Counted from the first letter of the stretch, positions 8,356 to 17,792 are shown. The stretch is 40,185 nucleotides of DNA from Ramlibacter sp. (GCA_028292105.1 JAQGMY010000063.1:1-40185); one strand, 5' to 3'. The notes: generated by a model not told the origin, from the sequence alone. Numbers and translations: made by a program.

Positions 8356-11300
8356 ATGGAACTACCCAAGCTTTCTCCTGGCCGGCGCATGGCCCTGCCG
8401 CGGCCGGTGGGTTCCGCCGACGCCCTCCTGCTGGCGCGGCTGGCCCAGCGCGAGTTGAAGGAAGGCCGCCTGACGGCGATCGTCACGGCCGACGCCAACG
8501 ACGCCCAGCGCCTGCTGGACGAGATCGCGTTCTTCGGACCGGGCCTGCGCTGCGCCCTCTTTCCTGACTGGGAGACGCTGCCCTACGACCAGTTCTCGCC
8601 GCACCAGGACCTGATCAGCGAACGCCTGGCGACGCTGTGGCGCATCCTGCAGCGCGAGGCCGACGTGATCCTGCTGCCGGCGAGCACCGCGCTGTACCGC
8701 GTCGCGCCGCCCAGCTTCCTGGCCGGCTACACCTTCCAGTTCCGCGTGCAGCAACAGCTGGACGAAGCCCGGCTGAAGGCGCAGCTGACCCTGGCCGGCT
8801 ACAACCACGTCACGCAGGTCGTCAGCCCCGGCGAATACGCGGTGCGCGGCGGCCTGATCGACCTGTTCCCCATGGGCTCGCCGGTGCCCTACCGGGTCGA
8901 CCTGTTCGACAACGAAGTGGACTCCATCCGCACCTTCGACCCGGACACGCAGCGCAGCCTCTATCCCGTGCCCGAAGTGCGCCTGCTCCCGGGCCGCGAA
9001 TTCCCGATGGACGACGATGCCCGGGCGCGCTTTCGCAGCCGCTGGCGCGAGCTGCTGGAGGGCGACCCGACCCGCAGCCGCATCTACAAGGACATCGGCA
9101 ACGGCGTGGCCACCGCCGGCATCGAGTACTACCTGCCGCTGTTCTTCGAGGAAACCGCCACGGTCTTCGACTACCTGGGCGCGCAGTCGACGGTGGTCCT
9201 GCATGGCGACCTGGAACCGGCCTTCCAACGTTTCTGGCAGGACACGCGGGACCGCTACCGGCTGGTGCAGGGCGACCCGGAGCGGCCGGTGCTGCCGCCC
9301 GACGCGCTGTTCCTGAGTTCGGAACAGTTCTACACACGGGCCAACGCGCATGCGCAACTCGCGCTGCGCCCGGGCACCCAGGACGTCGAAGACAGCGCGC
9401 TGTTCCAGAAACTGCCGGACCTGTCCGTGGTGCGAGGGGCGGAAGACCCGCTGGCGCGCTTCAAGGAGCACACGCAACGCACCGCCAACCAGGTGCTGGT
9501 GCTGGCCGAAAGCGCCGGCCGCCGCGAAAGCCTGCTGGACTTCCTGCGGGCCAGCCACCTCACGCTGCCCGCCTTCGAATCGCTCGAAGAGTTCATGGCC
9601 AGCGACGAGAAGCTGGGCATCGCCACGGCGGCGGTGGCGCGTGGCTTCTCGTGGGTGGAGGAAGCGGTCGACCTCGTCACCGAGACCGAGCTCTTCGCCA
9701 GTACGCCGACGGCCCGCCGGCGCAAGAAGCAGGAACAGGTCAGCGACGTCGAAGCGCTGATCAAGGACCTGTCGGAGCTCAACGTCGGCGACCCCGTGGT
9801 CCACGCGCAGCACGGCATTGGGCGTTACCGGGGCCTCATCAGCATGGATGTGGGCCAGGGCAACACCGAATTCCTCCACCTCGAATACGCCGACAAGGCG
9901 ACGCTGTACGTCCCGGTCAGCCAGCTGCACCAGATCAGCCGCTACACCGGCGTCGCCGCCGACGAGGCGCCGCTGCACCGGCTCGGCTCCGGCCAGTGGG
10001 AAAAGGCCAAGCGGCGCGCGGCCGAACAGGTGCGCGACACCGCCGCCGAACTGCTGAACCTGTATGCCCGCCGCGCGGCGCGGCAAGGCCATTCCTTCCG
10101 CTTCTCGGCCCAGGACTACGAGACCTTCGCCAACGACTTCGGCTTCGAGGAGACGCCGGACCAGAACGCGGCCATCCACGCCGTGATCCAGGACATGGTC
10201 TCGCCGCACCCGATGGACCGGCTGGTCTGCGGCGACGTCGGTTTCGGCAAGACCGAAGTGGCGCTGCGCGCCGCCTTCATCGCGGTCACCGGCGGCACGC
10301 AGGTCGCCTTCCTGGCCCCGACCACGTTGCTGGCGGAACAGCACTACCAGACGCTGATCGACCGCTTCAGCAAGTGGCCGGTGAAGATCGCGGAGATGAG
10401 CCGCTTTCGCTCCACCAAGGAAATCAACGTCGCGCTCAAGGGCCTGGAAGACGGCAGCATCGACATCGTGGTGGGCACGCACAAGCTGCTCGCGCAATCG
10501 ACCAGGTTCAAGAACCTGGGCCTGCTGATCATCGACGAGGAGCATCGCTTTGGTGTTCGCCACAAGGAGGCGGTGAAGGCGATGCGCGCCGAGGTCGACG
10601 TGCTGACGCTCACCGCGACCCCGATTCCGCGCACCCTGGGCATGGCGCTCGAAGGCCTGCGCGACCTGTCGGTGATCGCCACGGCGCCGCAACGCCGCCT
10701 GGCCATCAAGACCTTCGTGCGCAGCGAAAGCAATGGCGTGATCCGCGAGGCGGTGTTGCGCGAACTGAAGCGCGGCGGCCAGGTCTACTTCCTGCACAAC
10801 GAGGTGGAAACGATCCAGAACCGGCGCGAAGCGCTGGAGCGGCTGGTGCCGGAGGCGCGCATCGCCGTGGCCCACGGCCAGATGCCGGAGCGCGAGCTGG
10901 AACGCGTCATGCGCGAGTTCATCCAGCAGCGGTACAACGTGCTGCTGTGTTCCACGATCATCGAGACCGGCATCGACGTGCCCACCGCCAACACCATCGT
11001 GATGGCGCGCGCCGACAAGTTCGGGCTGGCACAACTGCACCAGCTGCGCGGGCGCGTGGGCCGCAGCCATCACCAGGCCTATGCCTACCTGATGGTGCCG
11101 GACGTCGAAAGCCTGACCAAGCAGGCGGCGCAGCGGCTGGAGGCGATCCAGCAGATGGAGGAGCTCGGCTCGGGCTTCTACCTGGCGATGCACGACCTGG
11201 AGATCCGCGGCGCCGGCGAGGTGCTCGGCGAGAACCAGAGCGGCAACATGCTGGAGGTCGGCTTCCAGCTGTACAACGAGATGCTGTCGGAGGCGGTGCG

Positions 11301-11802
11301 TTCGCTCAAGGCCGGCGAAGAGCCGGACCTGCTGGCGCCGCTGCAGGTCACCACCGAGATCAACCTGCATGCGCCGGCCTTGCTGCCCGACGACTATTGC
11401 GGCGACGTGCACCTGCGGCTTTCCTTCTACAAGAAGCTGGCCACCGCCAGGACGGTCGACCAGATCGACCGCCTGCTGGAAGAAATCGTCGATCGTTTCG
11501 GCAAGCTGCCGCCGCAAGGCCAGACGCTCATCGACGTGCACCGCCTGCGCGTGCTGGCGCGGCCCTACGGCGTGGTGAAGGTCGATGCGGCGCCGACGGT
11601 GATCCACGTCACCTTCAAGGCGAACCCGCCGATCGACCCGATGGCGATCATCCACCTGGTGCAGAAGAACAAGCACATCAAGCTGGCCGGCAACGACAAG
11701 CTGCGCATCGAGAAGTCGCTGGTCGAGGTGAAGGACCGGGCGCAGATGGTGCGCGATGTGCTCAAGGCGCTGGGGCAGCCGAAGGTGGCCGAGACCGCTT
11801 GA
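8356..11802 (+). CDS. mfd: transcription-repair coupling factor Mfd
   Basis: UvrB-like N-terminus, GDPVVHAQHGIGRYRGL RNAP-interaction domain, CGDVGFGKTEVALRAAF Walker A, IDEEHRFGVRHKE DEAD-like box, LRGRVGRSHHQAYAYL. Confidence 0.97.
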   Translation: MELPKLSPGRRMALPRPVGSADALLLARLAQRELKEGRLTAIVTADANDAQRLLDEIAFFGPGLRCALFPDWETLPYDQFSPHQDLISERLATLWRILQREADVILLPASTALYRVAPPSFLAGYTFQFRVQQQLDEARLKAQLTLAGYNHVTQVVSPGEYAVRGGLIDLFPMGSPVPYRVDLFDNEVDSIRTFDPDTQRSLYPVPEVRLLPGREFPMDDDARARFRSRWRELLEGDPTRSRIYKDIGNGVATAGIEYYLPLFFEETATVFDYLGAQSTVVLHGDLEPAFQRFWQDTRDRYRLVQGDPERPVLPPDALFLSSEQFYTRANAHAQLALRPGTQDVEDSALFQKLPDLSVVRGAEDPLARFKEHTQRTANQVLVLAESAGRRESLLDFLRASHLTLPAFESLEEFMASDEKLGIATAAVARGFSWVEEAVDLVTETELFASTPTARRRKKQEQVSDVEALIKDLSELNVGDPVVHAQHGIGRYRGLISMDVGQGNTEFLHLEYADKATLYVPVSQLHQISRYTGVAADEAPLHRLGSGQWEKAKRRAAEQVRDTAAELLNLYARRAARQGHSFRFSAQDYETFANDFGFEETPDQNAAIHAVIQDMVSPHPMDRLVCGDVGFGKTEVALRAAFIAVTGGTQVAFLAPTTLLAEQHYQTLIDRFSKWPVKIAEMSRFRSTKEINVALKGLEDGSIDIVVGTHKLLAQSTRFKNLGLLIIDEEHRFGVRHKEAVKAMRAEVDVLTLTATPIPRTLGMALEGLRDLSVIATAPQRRLAIKTFVRSESNGVIREAVLRELKRGGQVYFLHNEVETIQNRREALERLVPEARIAVAHGQMPERELERVMREFIQQRYNVLLCSTIIETGIDVPTANTIVMARADKFGLAQLHQLRGRVGRSHHQAYAYLMVPDVESLTKQAAQRLEAIQQMEELGSGFYLAMHDLEIRGAGEVLGENQSGNMLEVGFQLYNEMLSEAVRSLKAGEEPDLLAPLQVTTEINLHAPALLPDDYCGDVHLRLSFYKKLATARTVDQIDRLLEEIVDRFGKLPPQGQTLIDVHRLRVLARPYGVVKVDAAPTVIHVTFKANPPIDPMAIIHLVQKNKHIKLAGNDKLRIEKSLVEVKDRAQMVRDVLKALGQPKVAETA

Positions 11803-12539
11803 TGGAAAATCCTCCCATGCCCGCCAAAGAATTCGCCCCCGGCCTGGAGATCCAGGGCTTCACGCCGCCGCTCACGCTGAAGGACTTCAAGCTGATCGCC
11901 TTCGACATGGACTCGACCCTGATCAACATCGAGTGCGTGGACGAGATCGCCGACGCGGTCGGCCGCAAGGAAGAGGTCGCTGCCATCACGGAGGCGGCCA
12001 TGCGCGGCGAGATCGCCGACTACAAGGAAAGCCTGCGCCGGCGCGTCGCGCTGCTGGAGGGCGTGACGATCGCCGACATGGAGTCGGTGTACGTGCAGCG
12101 GCTGCAACTGAACCCCGGCGCCGAAAAGCTGGTGCAGACCTGCAAGGCCGCCGGCCTCAAGGTGCTGCTGGTCTCGGGCGGCTTCACCTTCTTCACCGAT
12201 CGCATCCGCGACAAGCTGGGCGTCGACTACACCCGCTCCAACGTGCTGGAGGTCCGCTCCGGCCCCAACTGCGGCGAGCTCACCGGGCGCCTGGTCGACC
12301 AGCCCTGGGGCGACATCTGCGACGGCGCCGAGAAACGCAAGATGCTGCTGGAGACCTGCGCGCAGCTGGGCATCTCGCCCAGGCAGGCGATCGCCATGGG
12401 CGACGGCGCCAACGACCTGCCGATGATGGGCGAAGCCGGCCTGTCGGTGGCCTACCACGCCAAGCCGAAGGTGCGCGAGCAGGCGATGGTGGCGATCAAT
12501 ACCGGTGGACTCGACAGGCTGCTGGAAGTGCTGCGCTGA
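11802..12539 (+). CDS. serB: phosphoserine phosphatase (alternative start ATG 11817)
   Basis: LIAFDMDSTLINIECVDEIADAVGRKEEVAAITEAAMRGEI...VLLVSGGFTFFTDR...AMGDGANDLPMMGEAGLSVAYHAKP; ATG overlaps the mfd TGA by 1 nt. Confidence 0.96.
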   Translation: MENPPMPAKEFAPGLEIQGFTPPLTLKDFKLIAFDMDSTLINIECVDEIADAVGRKEEVAAITEAAMRGEIADYKESLRRRVALLEGVTIADMESVYVQRLQLNPGAEKLVQTCKAAGLKVLLVSGGFTFFTDRIRDKLGVDYTRSNVLEVRSGPNCGELTGRLVDQPWGDICDGAEKRKMLLETCAQLGISPRQAIAMGDGANDLPMMGEAGLSVAYHAKPKVREQAMVAINTGGLDRLLEVLR

Positions 12540-12596
12540 CCGCATCAGGGATGCGCACGTGAAAGTCGTCCCCATGGCTGGCAACCATAGGTCGTT

Positions 12597-12667
12597 GTAG
12601 GGTGTGCGGCTTCGCCGCGCACCGACCGCCCCGGCCCGATGGTGCGCGGCCAAGCCGCACACCCTAC
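12597..12667. repeat. 27-bp inverted repeat, one mismatch, 17-bp spacer, between convergent serB and an MFS gene; candidate bidirectional terminator or REP/MITE-like element
   Basis: Left arm gtagggtgtgcggcttcgccgcgcacc (12597-12623); right arm ggtgcgcggccaagccgcacaccctac (12641-12667). Confidence 0.85.
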
Positions 12668-12670
12668 GAA

Positions 12671-13930
12671 TCAGGCCGCGAGCCGGCGCCGCGGCCAGCC
12701 GGTGATCAATCCCATGGAGCTGGCGCGCCAGAGCAGGAAGCCGACGATGCTCAGGTTCAGGAAATTCCAGGCGATGCCATTGAGGAAAGCGGCGCGATAC
12801 GAGCCGGTGAGATCGAACACCGCGCCCGACATCCAGCCGCCGAGGGCCATTCCGAGCAGCGTCGCCATCAGCACCGTGCCGACGCGCGCGCCGGCCTGCT
12901 GCGGCGGGAAGTATTCGCGCACGATCAGCGCGTACGCGGGCACGATGCCGCCCTGGAACAGCCCGAACAAGCCCGACACCAGGTACAGCGACACCAGGCC
13001 GTCGGACGGCAGGAACAGCAGCAGTGCGACCCCTTGCAGCAGCGACCCCACCAGCAGCGTGCGCAGCCCGCCGATCCGGTCCGAGATCCAGCCGGACACC
13101 AGCCGGCTCACCACCCCCATGCCGAGCATCAGCGACAGCATCTCGGCGCCGCGTGCCGCGCCGAAGCCGAGGTCGCCGCAGTAGGCCACGATGTGCACCT
13201 GCGGCATCGACATGGCGACGCAGCACGACACGCCGGCCAGGCACAGGAGCCCGAGCAGCAGGTTGGACGGCAGCCCCAGCGGCCGGTCCGAGCCGGCAGG
13301 CGACGCTGCTGCGCCAGCGGGCGGCAGGACATTCTGCGGCGGTGGGGCGCGCCGCAGGAACAGCGCCAGCGGCAGGATGGTCGCCATGCAGAACACCCCC
13401 ATGCCGACATAGGTCTGGCGCCAGCCCACGCTGTCGATGAAGTACTGCATCACCGGCGGCCACACGGCGCCCGCGGTGTAGTTGCCGCTCATGCAGATCG
13501 CCAGCGCAATGCCGCGCCGGCGGTCGAACCAGCGCGACGTGTCCGCCACCAGGGGCGCGAAAGTCGCCGACGTCCCCAGCAAGCCGACGAACAGCCCCTG
13601 CATCAGCGCGAAACTGGCGAAGCCGGGCGCCAGGCCAGCCCCTATGTAGCCGGCGCCCAGCCCCAGCGCCCCCAGCATCACCGCCACCATCACGCCGAAG
13701 CGATCGGCCACGCGCCCCATGGCGATGCCGCCGATGCCGAAGCCGATCATCGTGACCGTGTAGGCCAGCGAGGCATCGCCCCGCGCGATGCCGAAGTCCT
13801 GCTGCATCCGCGGCAACACGACCGTGATCGAATACATGCCGGACCCGCCAATGGTCATCAGCATCAGCGAAATGCCTAAGCGGGCCCAGGCGTAGGGAGA
13901 TTCAATCGCGGCACGGGTAGCGGTGGACAT
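12671..13930 (-). CDS. MFS transporter
   Basis: MSTATRAAIESPYAWARLGISLMLMTIGGSGMYSITVVLP...GFGIGGIAMGRVADRFGVMVAV; multiple hydrophobic helices. Confidence 0.88.
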   Translation of the reverse strand: MSTATRAAIESPYAWARLGISLMLMTIGGSGMYSITVVLPRMQQDFGIARGDASLAYTVTMIGFGIGGIAMGRVADRFGVMVAVMLGALGLGAGYIGAGLAPGFASFALMQGLFVGLLGTSATFAPLVADTSRWFDRRRGIALAICMSGNYTAGAVWPPVMQYFIDSVGWRQTYVGMGVFCMATILPLALFLRRAPPPQNVLPPAGAAASPAGSDRPLGLPSNLLLGLLCLAGVSCCVAMSMPQVHIVAYCGDLGFGAARGAEMLSLMLGMGVVSRLVSGWISDRIGGLRTLLVGSLLQGVALLLFLPSDGLVSLYLVSGLFGLFQGGIVPAYALIVREYFPPQQAGARVGTVLMATLLGMALGGWMSGAVFDLTGSYRAAFLNGIAWNFLNLSIVGFLLWRASSMGLITGWPRRRLAA

Positions 13931-14045
13931 GCGGCCATTGGAAACCGTGGCGCCCCGGCGACGCTCGGGACTTGTCAGAAGTGACATTCCGCTGCGCTGC
14001 TCTTAGGGACCGTACGATCGTCGGGAACGCAGAGGAGAGAACAAG

Positions 14046-15167
14046 ATGGAATTCAAGTCGTTGGCGGTGAGCGCCGCATTCGCAATGGGGGCCCTCGCGG
14101 CCACGCCGGCCGGGGCGATGCAGATCGTCGTCGGGCAGGTGGCCCCGCAGTCGGGGCTGGAAGCCAGCCAGGGCCGCGGTTACGGCGCCGGCATGCAGCT
14201 GTATTTCAACGCCGTCAACAAGGCCGGTGGCGTCAACGGCCATACCTTCACGCTCGTCAAGCGCGACGACAGCGGCCGGCCCGAGGACACGGTCGTCAAC
14301 ACCAGGGCCATGCTGGCCGAGGACAAGCCGATGGTGCTGGCCGGCTTCTTCGGCACCAAGAACGTGGCGGAACTGGTCGCCAGCGGCGTGCTGGAGAAGG
14401 AACGCATCGCGCTGGTCGGCTACCGCACTGCCGAAGTCCGGCCCGAGACGCCGATGCTGTACAGCGTGCGCGCCGGGGTCCGCGACGAGGTCAGCAAGCT
14501 GACCCAGCACCTGGCCACCATCGGCATCACGCGCCTGGGCCTGCTGTACGAAGAAGGCCCCGCTTCGCAGGCCTTGCTCGACGCCGCCGAGGAGGCCGCC
14601 GCCAAGGCGCGCGCGACGATCGTGCAGAAGGCTTCCTATCCCGCCGGCACGGCCAAGGTCACGCCGGCGGTCGACGTGTTCCTGAAGAACCCGCCCCAGG
14701 CCATCCTGATCATCAGCAGCGGCGCCGCGGCGGCGGGCTTCATCGAGCAGTACCGCTCCGGCGGTGGCGCGGCGCAGCTGTTCGCCCATTCGGGCGCCGA
14801 CATCGAGCAGTTGTCCAAGCGCCTGTCCGACGAGCAGATGAAGGGTGTCGCCATCGCGCAGGTCACCCCCAGCCCCTACAAGATCTCCAGCAAGCTGGCC
14901 AAGGAGTTCGCCGACCTGGTGGCCAGGACGCCGCCCGACACGCCGGTGAGCTACGCCATGATGGAGGGCTACATCGCCGCCAAGGTGATCGTCGAGGCGG
15001 TGCGGCGCCAGGGCGGCCGGCCGGCGCGCGAAGCCTTCGCGCCGACACTGGACGCCATGGATTACGACCTCGGCGGCTACCTGATCAGCTTCCGGCCCAA
15101 CCAGCGGCACGGCTCGCGTTTCGTCGAACTGTCGATCATCAGCGGCAACGGGCGCATCCGCCAGTGA
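14046..15167 (+). CDS. ABC transporter substrate-binding protein (branched-chain amino acid type, Peripla_BP_6-like)
   Basis: Signal peptide; IVVGQVAPQSGLEASQGRGYGAGMQLYFNAVNKAGGVNGHTFTLVKRDDSGRPEDTVVNTRAML; aggagag RBS region. Confidence 0.88.
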   Translation: MEFKSLAVSAAFAMGALAATPAGAMQIVVGQVAPQSGLEASQGRGYGAGMQLYFNAVNKAGGVNGHTFTLVKRDDSGRPEDTVVNTRAMLAEDKPMVLAGFFGTKNVAELVASGVLEKERIALVGYRTAEVRPETPMLYSVRAGVRDEVSKLTQHLATIGITRLGLLYEEGPASQALLDAAEEAAAKARATIVQKASYPAGTAKVTPAVDVFLKNPPQAILIISSGAAAAGFIEQYRSGGGAAQLFAHSGADIEQLSKRLSDEQMKGVAIAQVTPSPYKISSKLAKEFADLVARTPPDTPVSYAMMEGYIAAKVIVEAVRRQGGRPAREAFAPTLDAMDYDLGGYLISFRPNQRHGSRFVELSIISGNGRIRQ

Positions 15168-15189
15168 GTCCCGGCGCGGCCCGGCTGCC

Positions 15190-15205
15190 GTAGTCGGCCG
15201 ACTAC
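15190..15205. repeat. Perfect 16-bp palindrome GTAGTCGGCCGACTAC
   Basis: Self-complementary over all 16 nt in the gap between 15167 and 15279. Confidence 0.7.
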
Positions 15206-15278
15206 ACGCAGCCATGCCGCACGCCGACGACGCGCGGCCCATCCATTGCCTTAAGCTCTGCCGACTTCTGGAGCACCG

Positions 15279-15908
15279 ATGGAACGCGCCCCGCCCCGCC
15301 ACTTTTCGATGGTCAGGGAATTCCACCTCGCCGATTTCTTCACCCTCGGCAACGCCGCCTGCGGGGTGGGTGCCGTCATGCTGGCCATGCTGTACATGGC
15401 CACCGGCGACCGCGCGCACTTCCTCTGGGCCGCGGCGCTGGCGCCCGCAGCCTTCATCTTCGACGTGCTCGACGGCCGCATCGCGCGCGCCCGCCACCAG
15501 CACTCGGCGCTGGGGCGCGAGCTCGACTCGCTGTCCGACGTGATCTCCTTCGGCATGGCGCCGGCCGCCCTCGCCTTCGCCGCCGGCCTGCAAGGCGGTT
15601 GGGACGCCGCCGCCCTGATCTATTTCGTCTGCTGCGGCGTGAGCCGGCTGGCCCGCTTCAACGTGACGGCGGAGCAGCTCGCGGGCGACGAGTCCGGCAA
15701 GGTGAAGTACTTCGAAGGAACACCCATCCCCACCAGCGTCGTCCTGACGGCCGTACTCGCCGCAGCGGCGTGGCAAGGCGAGCTCGGCGAACGGATCTGG
15801 GGCGGCGTGGCGCAACTCGGCCCCTGGGACTTCCACTGGCTGTCGCTGCTGTTCGTGCTGTCAGGCAGCCTGATGATCAGCAAGACGCTGCACATCCCCA
15901 AGCTGTAG
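15279..15908 (+). CDS. pssA: CDP-diacylglycerol--serine O-phosphatidyltransferase-like (CDP-alcohol phosphatidyltransferase)
   Basis: CDP-alcohol PT motif DGRIARARHQHSALGRELDSLSD (DGxxARx8Gx3Dx3D); LADFFTLGNAACGV. Confidence 0.85.
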   Translation: MERAPPRHFSMVREFHLADFFTLGNAACGVGAVMLAMLYMATGDRAHFLWAAALAPAAFIFDVLDGRIARARHQHSALGRELDSLSDVISFGMAPAALAFAAGLQGGWDAAALIYFVCCGVSRLARFNVTAEQLAGDESGKVKYFEGTPIPTSVVLTAVLAAAAWQGELGERIWGGVAQLGPWDFHWLSLLFVLSGSLMISKTLHIPKL

Positions 15909-15929
15909 CCTGGGCGGCAGCAGAAGCGG

Positions 15930-16187
15930 CTAGCGGTTCGGCCGGTTCTTCTGCCAGATGGCGAGCAGGATCAGGCCGTAGGCGAGCACGCGGAACGCAT
16001 ACAAGACCGGTCGGTCCTCCTTGGTGCCGCCTTCCAGGCCGAGGGCGATGCGGCCCGCGCACTCCAGCCAGAACGACAGGGCGAAGTAGAGGAAGAACCG
16101 GTCGCGCGTGTGCCGCCAGAAGCGAAAGAAGTACAGGCCGGCGACCAGCCAGCCCATCGCGATCGCGCCGCTCAGCAACTCGGTCAT
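15930..16187 (-). CDS. DUF5985-like small membrane protein
   Basis: MTELLSGAIAMGWLVAGLYFFRFWRHTRDRFFLYFALSFWLECAGRIALGLEGG...; TM helices; start overlaps the stop of the upstream gene (ATGA). Confidence 0.7.
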   Translation of the reverse strand: MTELLSGAIAMGWLVAGLYFFRFWRHTRDRFFLYFALSFWLECAGRIALGLEGGTKEDRPVLYAFRVLAYGLILLAIWQKNRPNR

Positions 16188-16450
16188 CACTCCTCCTCCT
16201 CCCACACCAGCCCGAACAGCAACAGCAGCACCGCAGCAAGTGCGGCGAGCAGCCGGTGCGTCGACAGGTCGACTTCCCTGGGCAGCACCACCCGGTCCAG
16301 CACCAGCAGCAGGTTGTTCACGCTCAATGCCCCGAAGCACAAGGCGCTCCAGAACAGCAGGCGCGCCCGGCTGGCCCGCCAGCTGCGCCACAGCAGCACG
16401 CAGCAGGTGATGGACGTCAGCGCGCAAAGCGCATAGATCAGGGCGGCCAT
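16187..16450 (-). CDS. DUF5985-like small membrane protein (second copy)
   Basis: MAALIYALCALTSITCCVLLWRSWRASRARLLFWSALCFGALSVNNLLLVLDRVVLP...LLLLFGLVWEEEE. Confidence 0.7.
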   Translation of the reverse strand: MAALIYALCALTSITCCVLLWRSWRASRARLLFWSALCFGALSVNNLLLVLDRVVLPREVDLSTHRLLAALAAVLLLLFGLVWEEEE

Positions 16451-16454
16451 GGTT

Positions 16455-16829
16455 TCATTCCTTGCGGAAGCGGAAGGCATCGGCGAACTGATGCGCGCGC
16501 CGGTCGATACGGGAATGGATCAGGCCGGTCACGGTGACCAGGTTGGCGGCGTAAGCGGCCGCCATCCGGTCGATGATCGCGGCCGTTTCCGTGGCCGGCG
16601 CGTAGCGCACGCCAGCCGGGGCAGCCGCCGCGATGCCGGACTTCTCCAACTGCGCCACCAGCTCCCTGCCGGTCCGCTCGGGAACGTACAGGCGCCGCGC
16701 CAGGGTGGCGGCATCCCAGCTGTCGGCCGGCTGCGAGCGCAGCAGCAGCACCGCCTCCAGGTAGGGGACGGACGGGATACTGGAAAGGATGAAGCGACGA
16801 AGATCGTCAGCCAGCTCTTGCTGCGACAT
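16455..16829 (-). CDS. hypothetical protein, possible winged-helix DNA-binding
   Basis: MSQQELADDLRRFILSSIPSVPYLEAVLLLRSQPADSWDAATLARRLYVPERTGRELVAQLEKSGIAAAAPAGVRYAPA: helix-rich HTH-like pattern; 4-nt gap to the next gene. Confidence 0.65.
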   Translation of the reverse strand: MSQQELADDLRRFILSSIPSVPYLEAVLLLRSQPADSWDAATLARRLYVPERTGRELVAQLEKSGIAAAAPAGVRYAPATETAAIIDRMAAAYAANLVTVTGLIHSRIDRRAHQFADAFRFRKE

Positions 16830-16904
16830 GGTGGTGGGGAACTGCGGACGAACTGTAGCGCGTCCTGTCCACCGGGCTGCAGACTTCGCGCCCAGAATTG
16901 CCGC

Positions 16905-17408
16905 ATGCCGACCCGGCGCCTCTTCCTGGGCTTGTGGCCCACCCCCGAGCAACGCGACGCCGTGCAGGCGCATGCCGATGCCTGGCAGTGGCCTGACGCT
17001 GCACGCCGTACGCGGATCGAACGCCTGCACCTGACGCTGCACTTCATCGGCAGCGTGCACGACGACGTGGTGGGCGCGCTGAAGACGCAACTGGAGGTGC
17101 CCTGGCCAGGCTGCGAACTGCTGCTGGATGAGGCGCAGGTGTGGCCGGGTGGCATCGCGGTGCTGGAGGCTTCGCAGGTCCCGCCCGCCTTGCAGCACCT
17201 GCATGAAGGCCTGCAGGCGCGCTTGCTGGCCCTGGGCCTGCCGGTGGAGACGCGACGCTACCGGCCGCACGTGACCTTGGCGCGCAAGGCCTTTGGCGCG
17301 AAGCCGCCGCCGGCGTGGGAGCCGCTGCGCTGGACTTCCAGCGGCTACACGCTGGTGGAGTCGCTACCGGGCGGCCGCGGCTACGTGCCGCTTCAGTGCT
17401 TCGGCTGA
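16905..17408 (+). CDS. thpR: RNA 2',3'-cyclic phosphodiesterase (2'-5' RNA ligase family)
   Basis: RLFLGLWPTPEQRDAV; paired HxTx motifs HLTLHFIG and HVTLARK. Confidence 0.88.
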   Translation: MPTRRLFLGLWPTPEQRDAVQAHADAWQWPDAARRTRIERLHLTLHFIGSVHDDVVGALKTQLEVPWPGCELLLDEAQVWPGGIAVLEASQVPPALQHLHEGLQARLLALGLPVETRRYRPHVTLARKAFGAKPPPAWEPLRWTSSGYTLVESLPGGRGYVPLQCFG

Positions 17409-17713
17409 GAGGCGCTGTGGCGGGCCGCTTCGATGGCGGCGCGCGCCGCCAGTTCCGCGTTCAGCCCGGGCTCCAGGGGCGAGCGGCACAGCCCCGCGTG
17501 CTGGTACTGGAGGTTTTCATAGAGCTCCGCGGTGGACGGCGAAGCATCCAGGACGGCGTGCAAGTGGGCGTCGTCAGGCATGGCGCGCAGCACTTCGGAC
17601 AGGTGCTCCACCACGCCGCGGTACTGCTGCGGGTCGACCGCGACGGCGCTGCGGTCCAGGCGCTCGAGCATGCGCGCGAGCGTGACGAGGTTCTTGGTGA
17701 CGGTGGTGTACAT
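17393..17713 (-). CDS. hypothetical protein, helical
   Basis: MYTTVTKNLVTLARMLERLDRSAVAVDPQQYRGVVEHLSEVLRAMPDDAHLHAVLDASPSTAELYENLQYQHAGLCRSPLEPGLNAELAARAAIEAARH; 3' end overlaps thpR tail-to-tail. Confidence 0.65.
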   Translation of the reverse strand: MYTTVTKNLVTLARMLERLDRSAVAVDPQQYRGVVEHLSEVLRAMPDDAHLHAVLDASPSTAELYENLQYQHAGLCRSPLEPGLNAELAARAAIEAARHSASQPKH

Positions 17714-17765
17714 GCTGCAGAACTGGGGCCGCAGTGGACCGATTGCAAGAGGCCGCGAGGGCATG

Positions 17766-17792
17766 AAAAAGGGCCTGCCGCGTGGCAGGCCC
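17766..17792 (-). terminator. Rho-independent terminator for the minus-strand DUF4382 gene
   Basis: Perfect 9-bp stem GGGCCTGCC/GGCAGGCCC, GCGT loop, followed on the minus strand by TTTTT. Confidence 0.8.

Noticed and set aside
8362-11676. 1104-aa minus-strand ORF antisense to mfd
   Set aside because: High-GC artefact: low-complexity His/Gln/Arg/Ala-rich translation with no family motifs, fully covered by the unmistakable Mfd coding frame
13902-15836. 644-aa minus-strand ORF
   Set aside because: Antisense to the ABC substrate-binding and pssA genes; GC-rich shadow ORF without motifs
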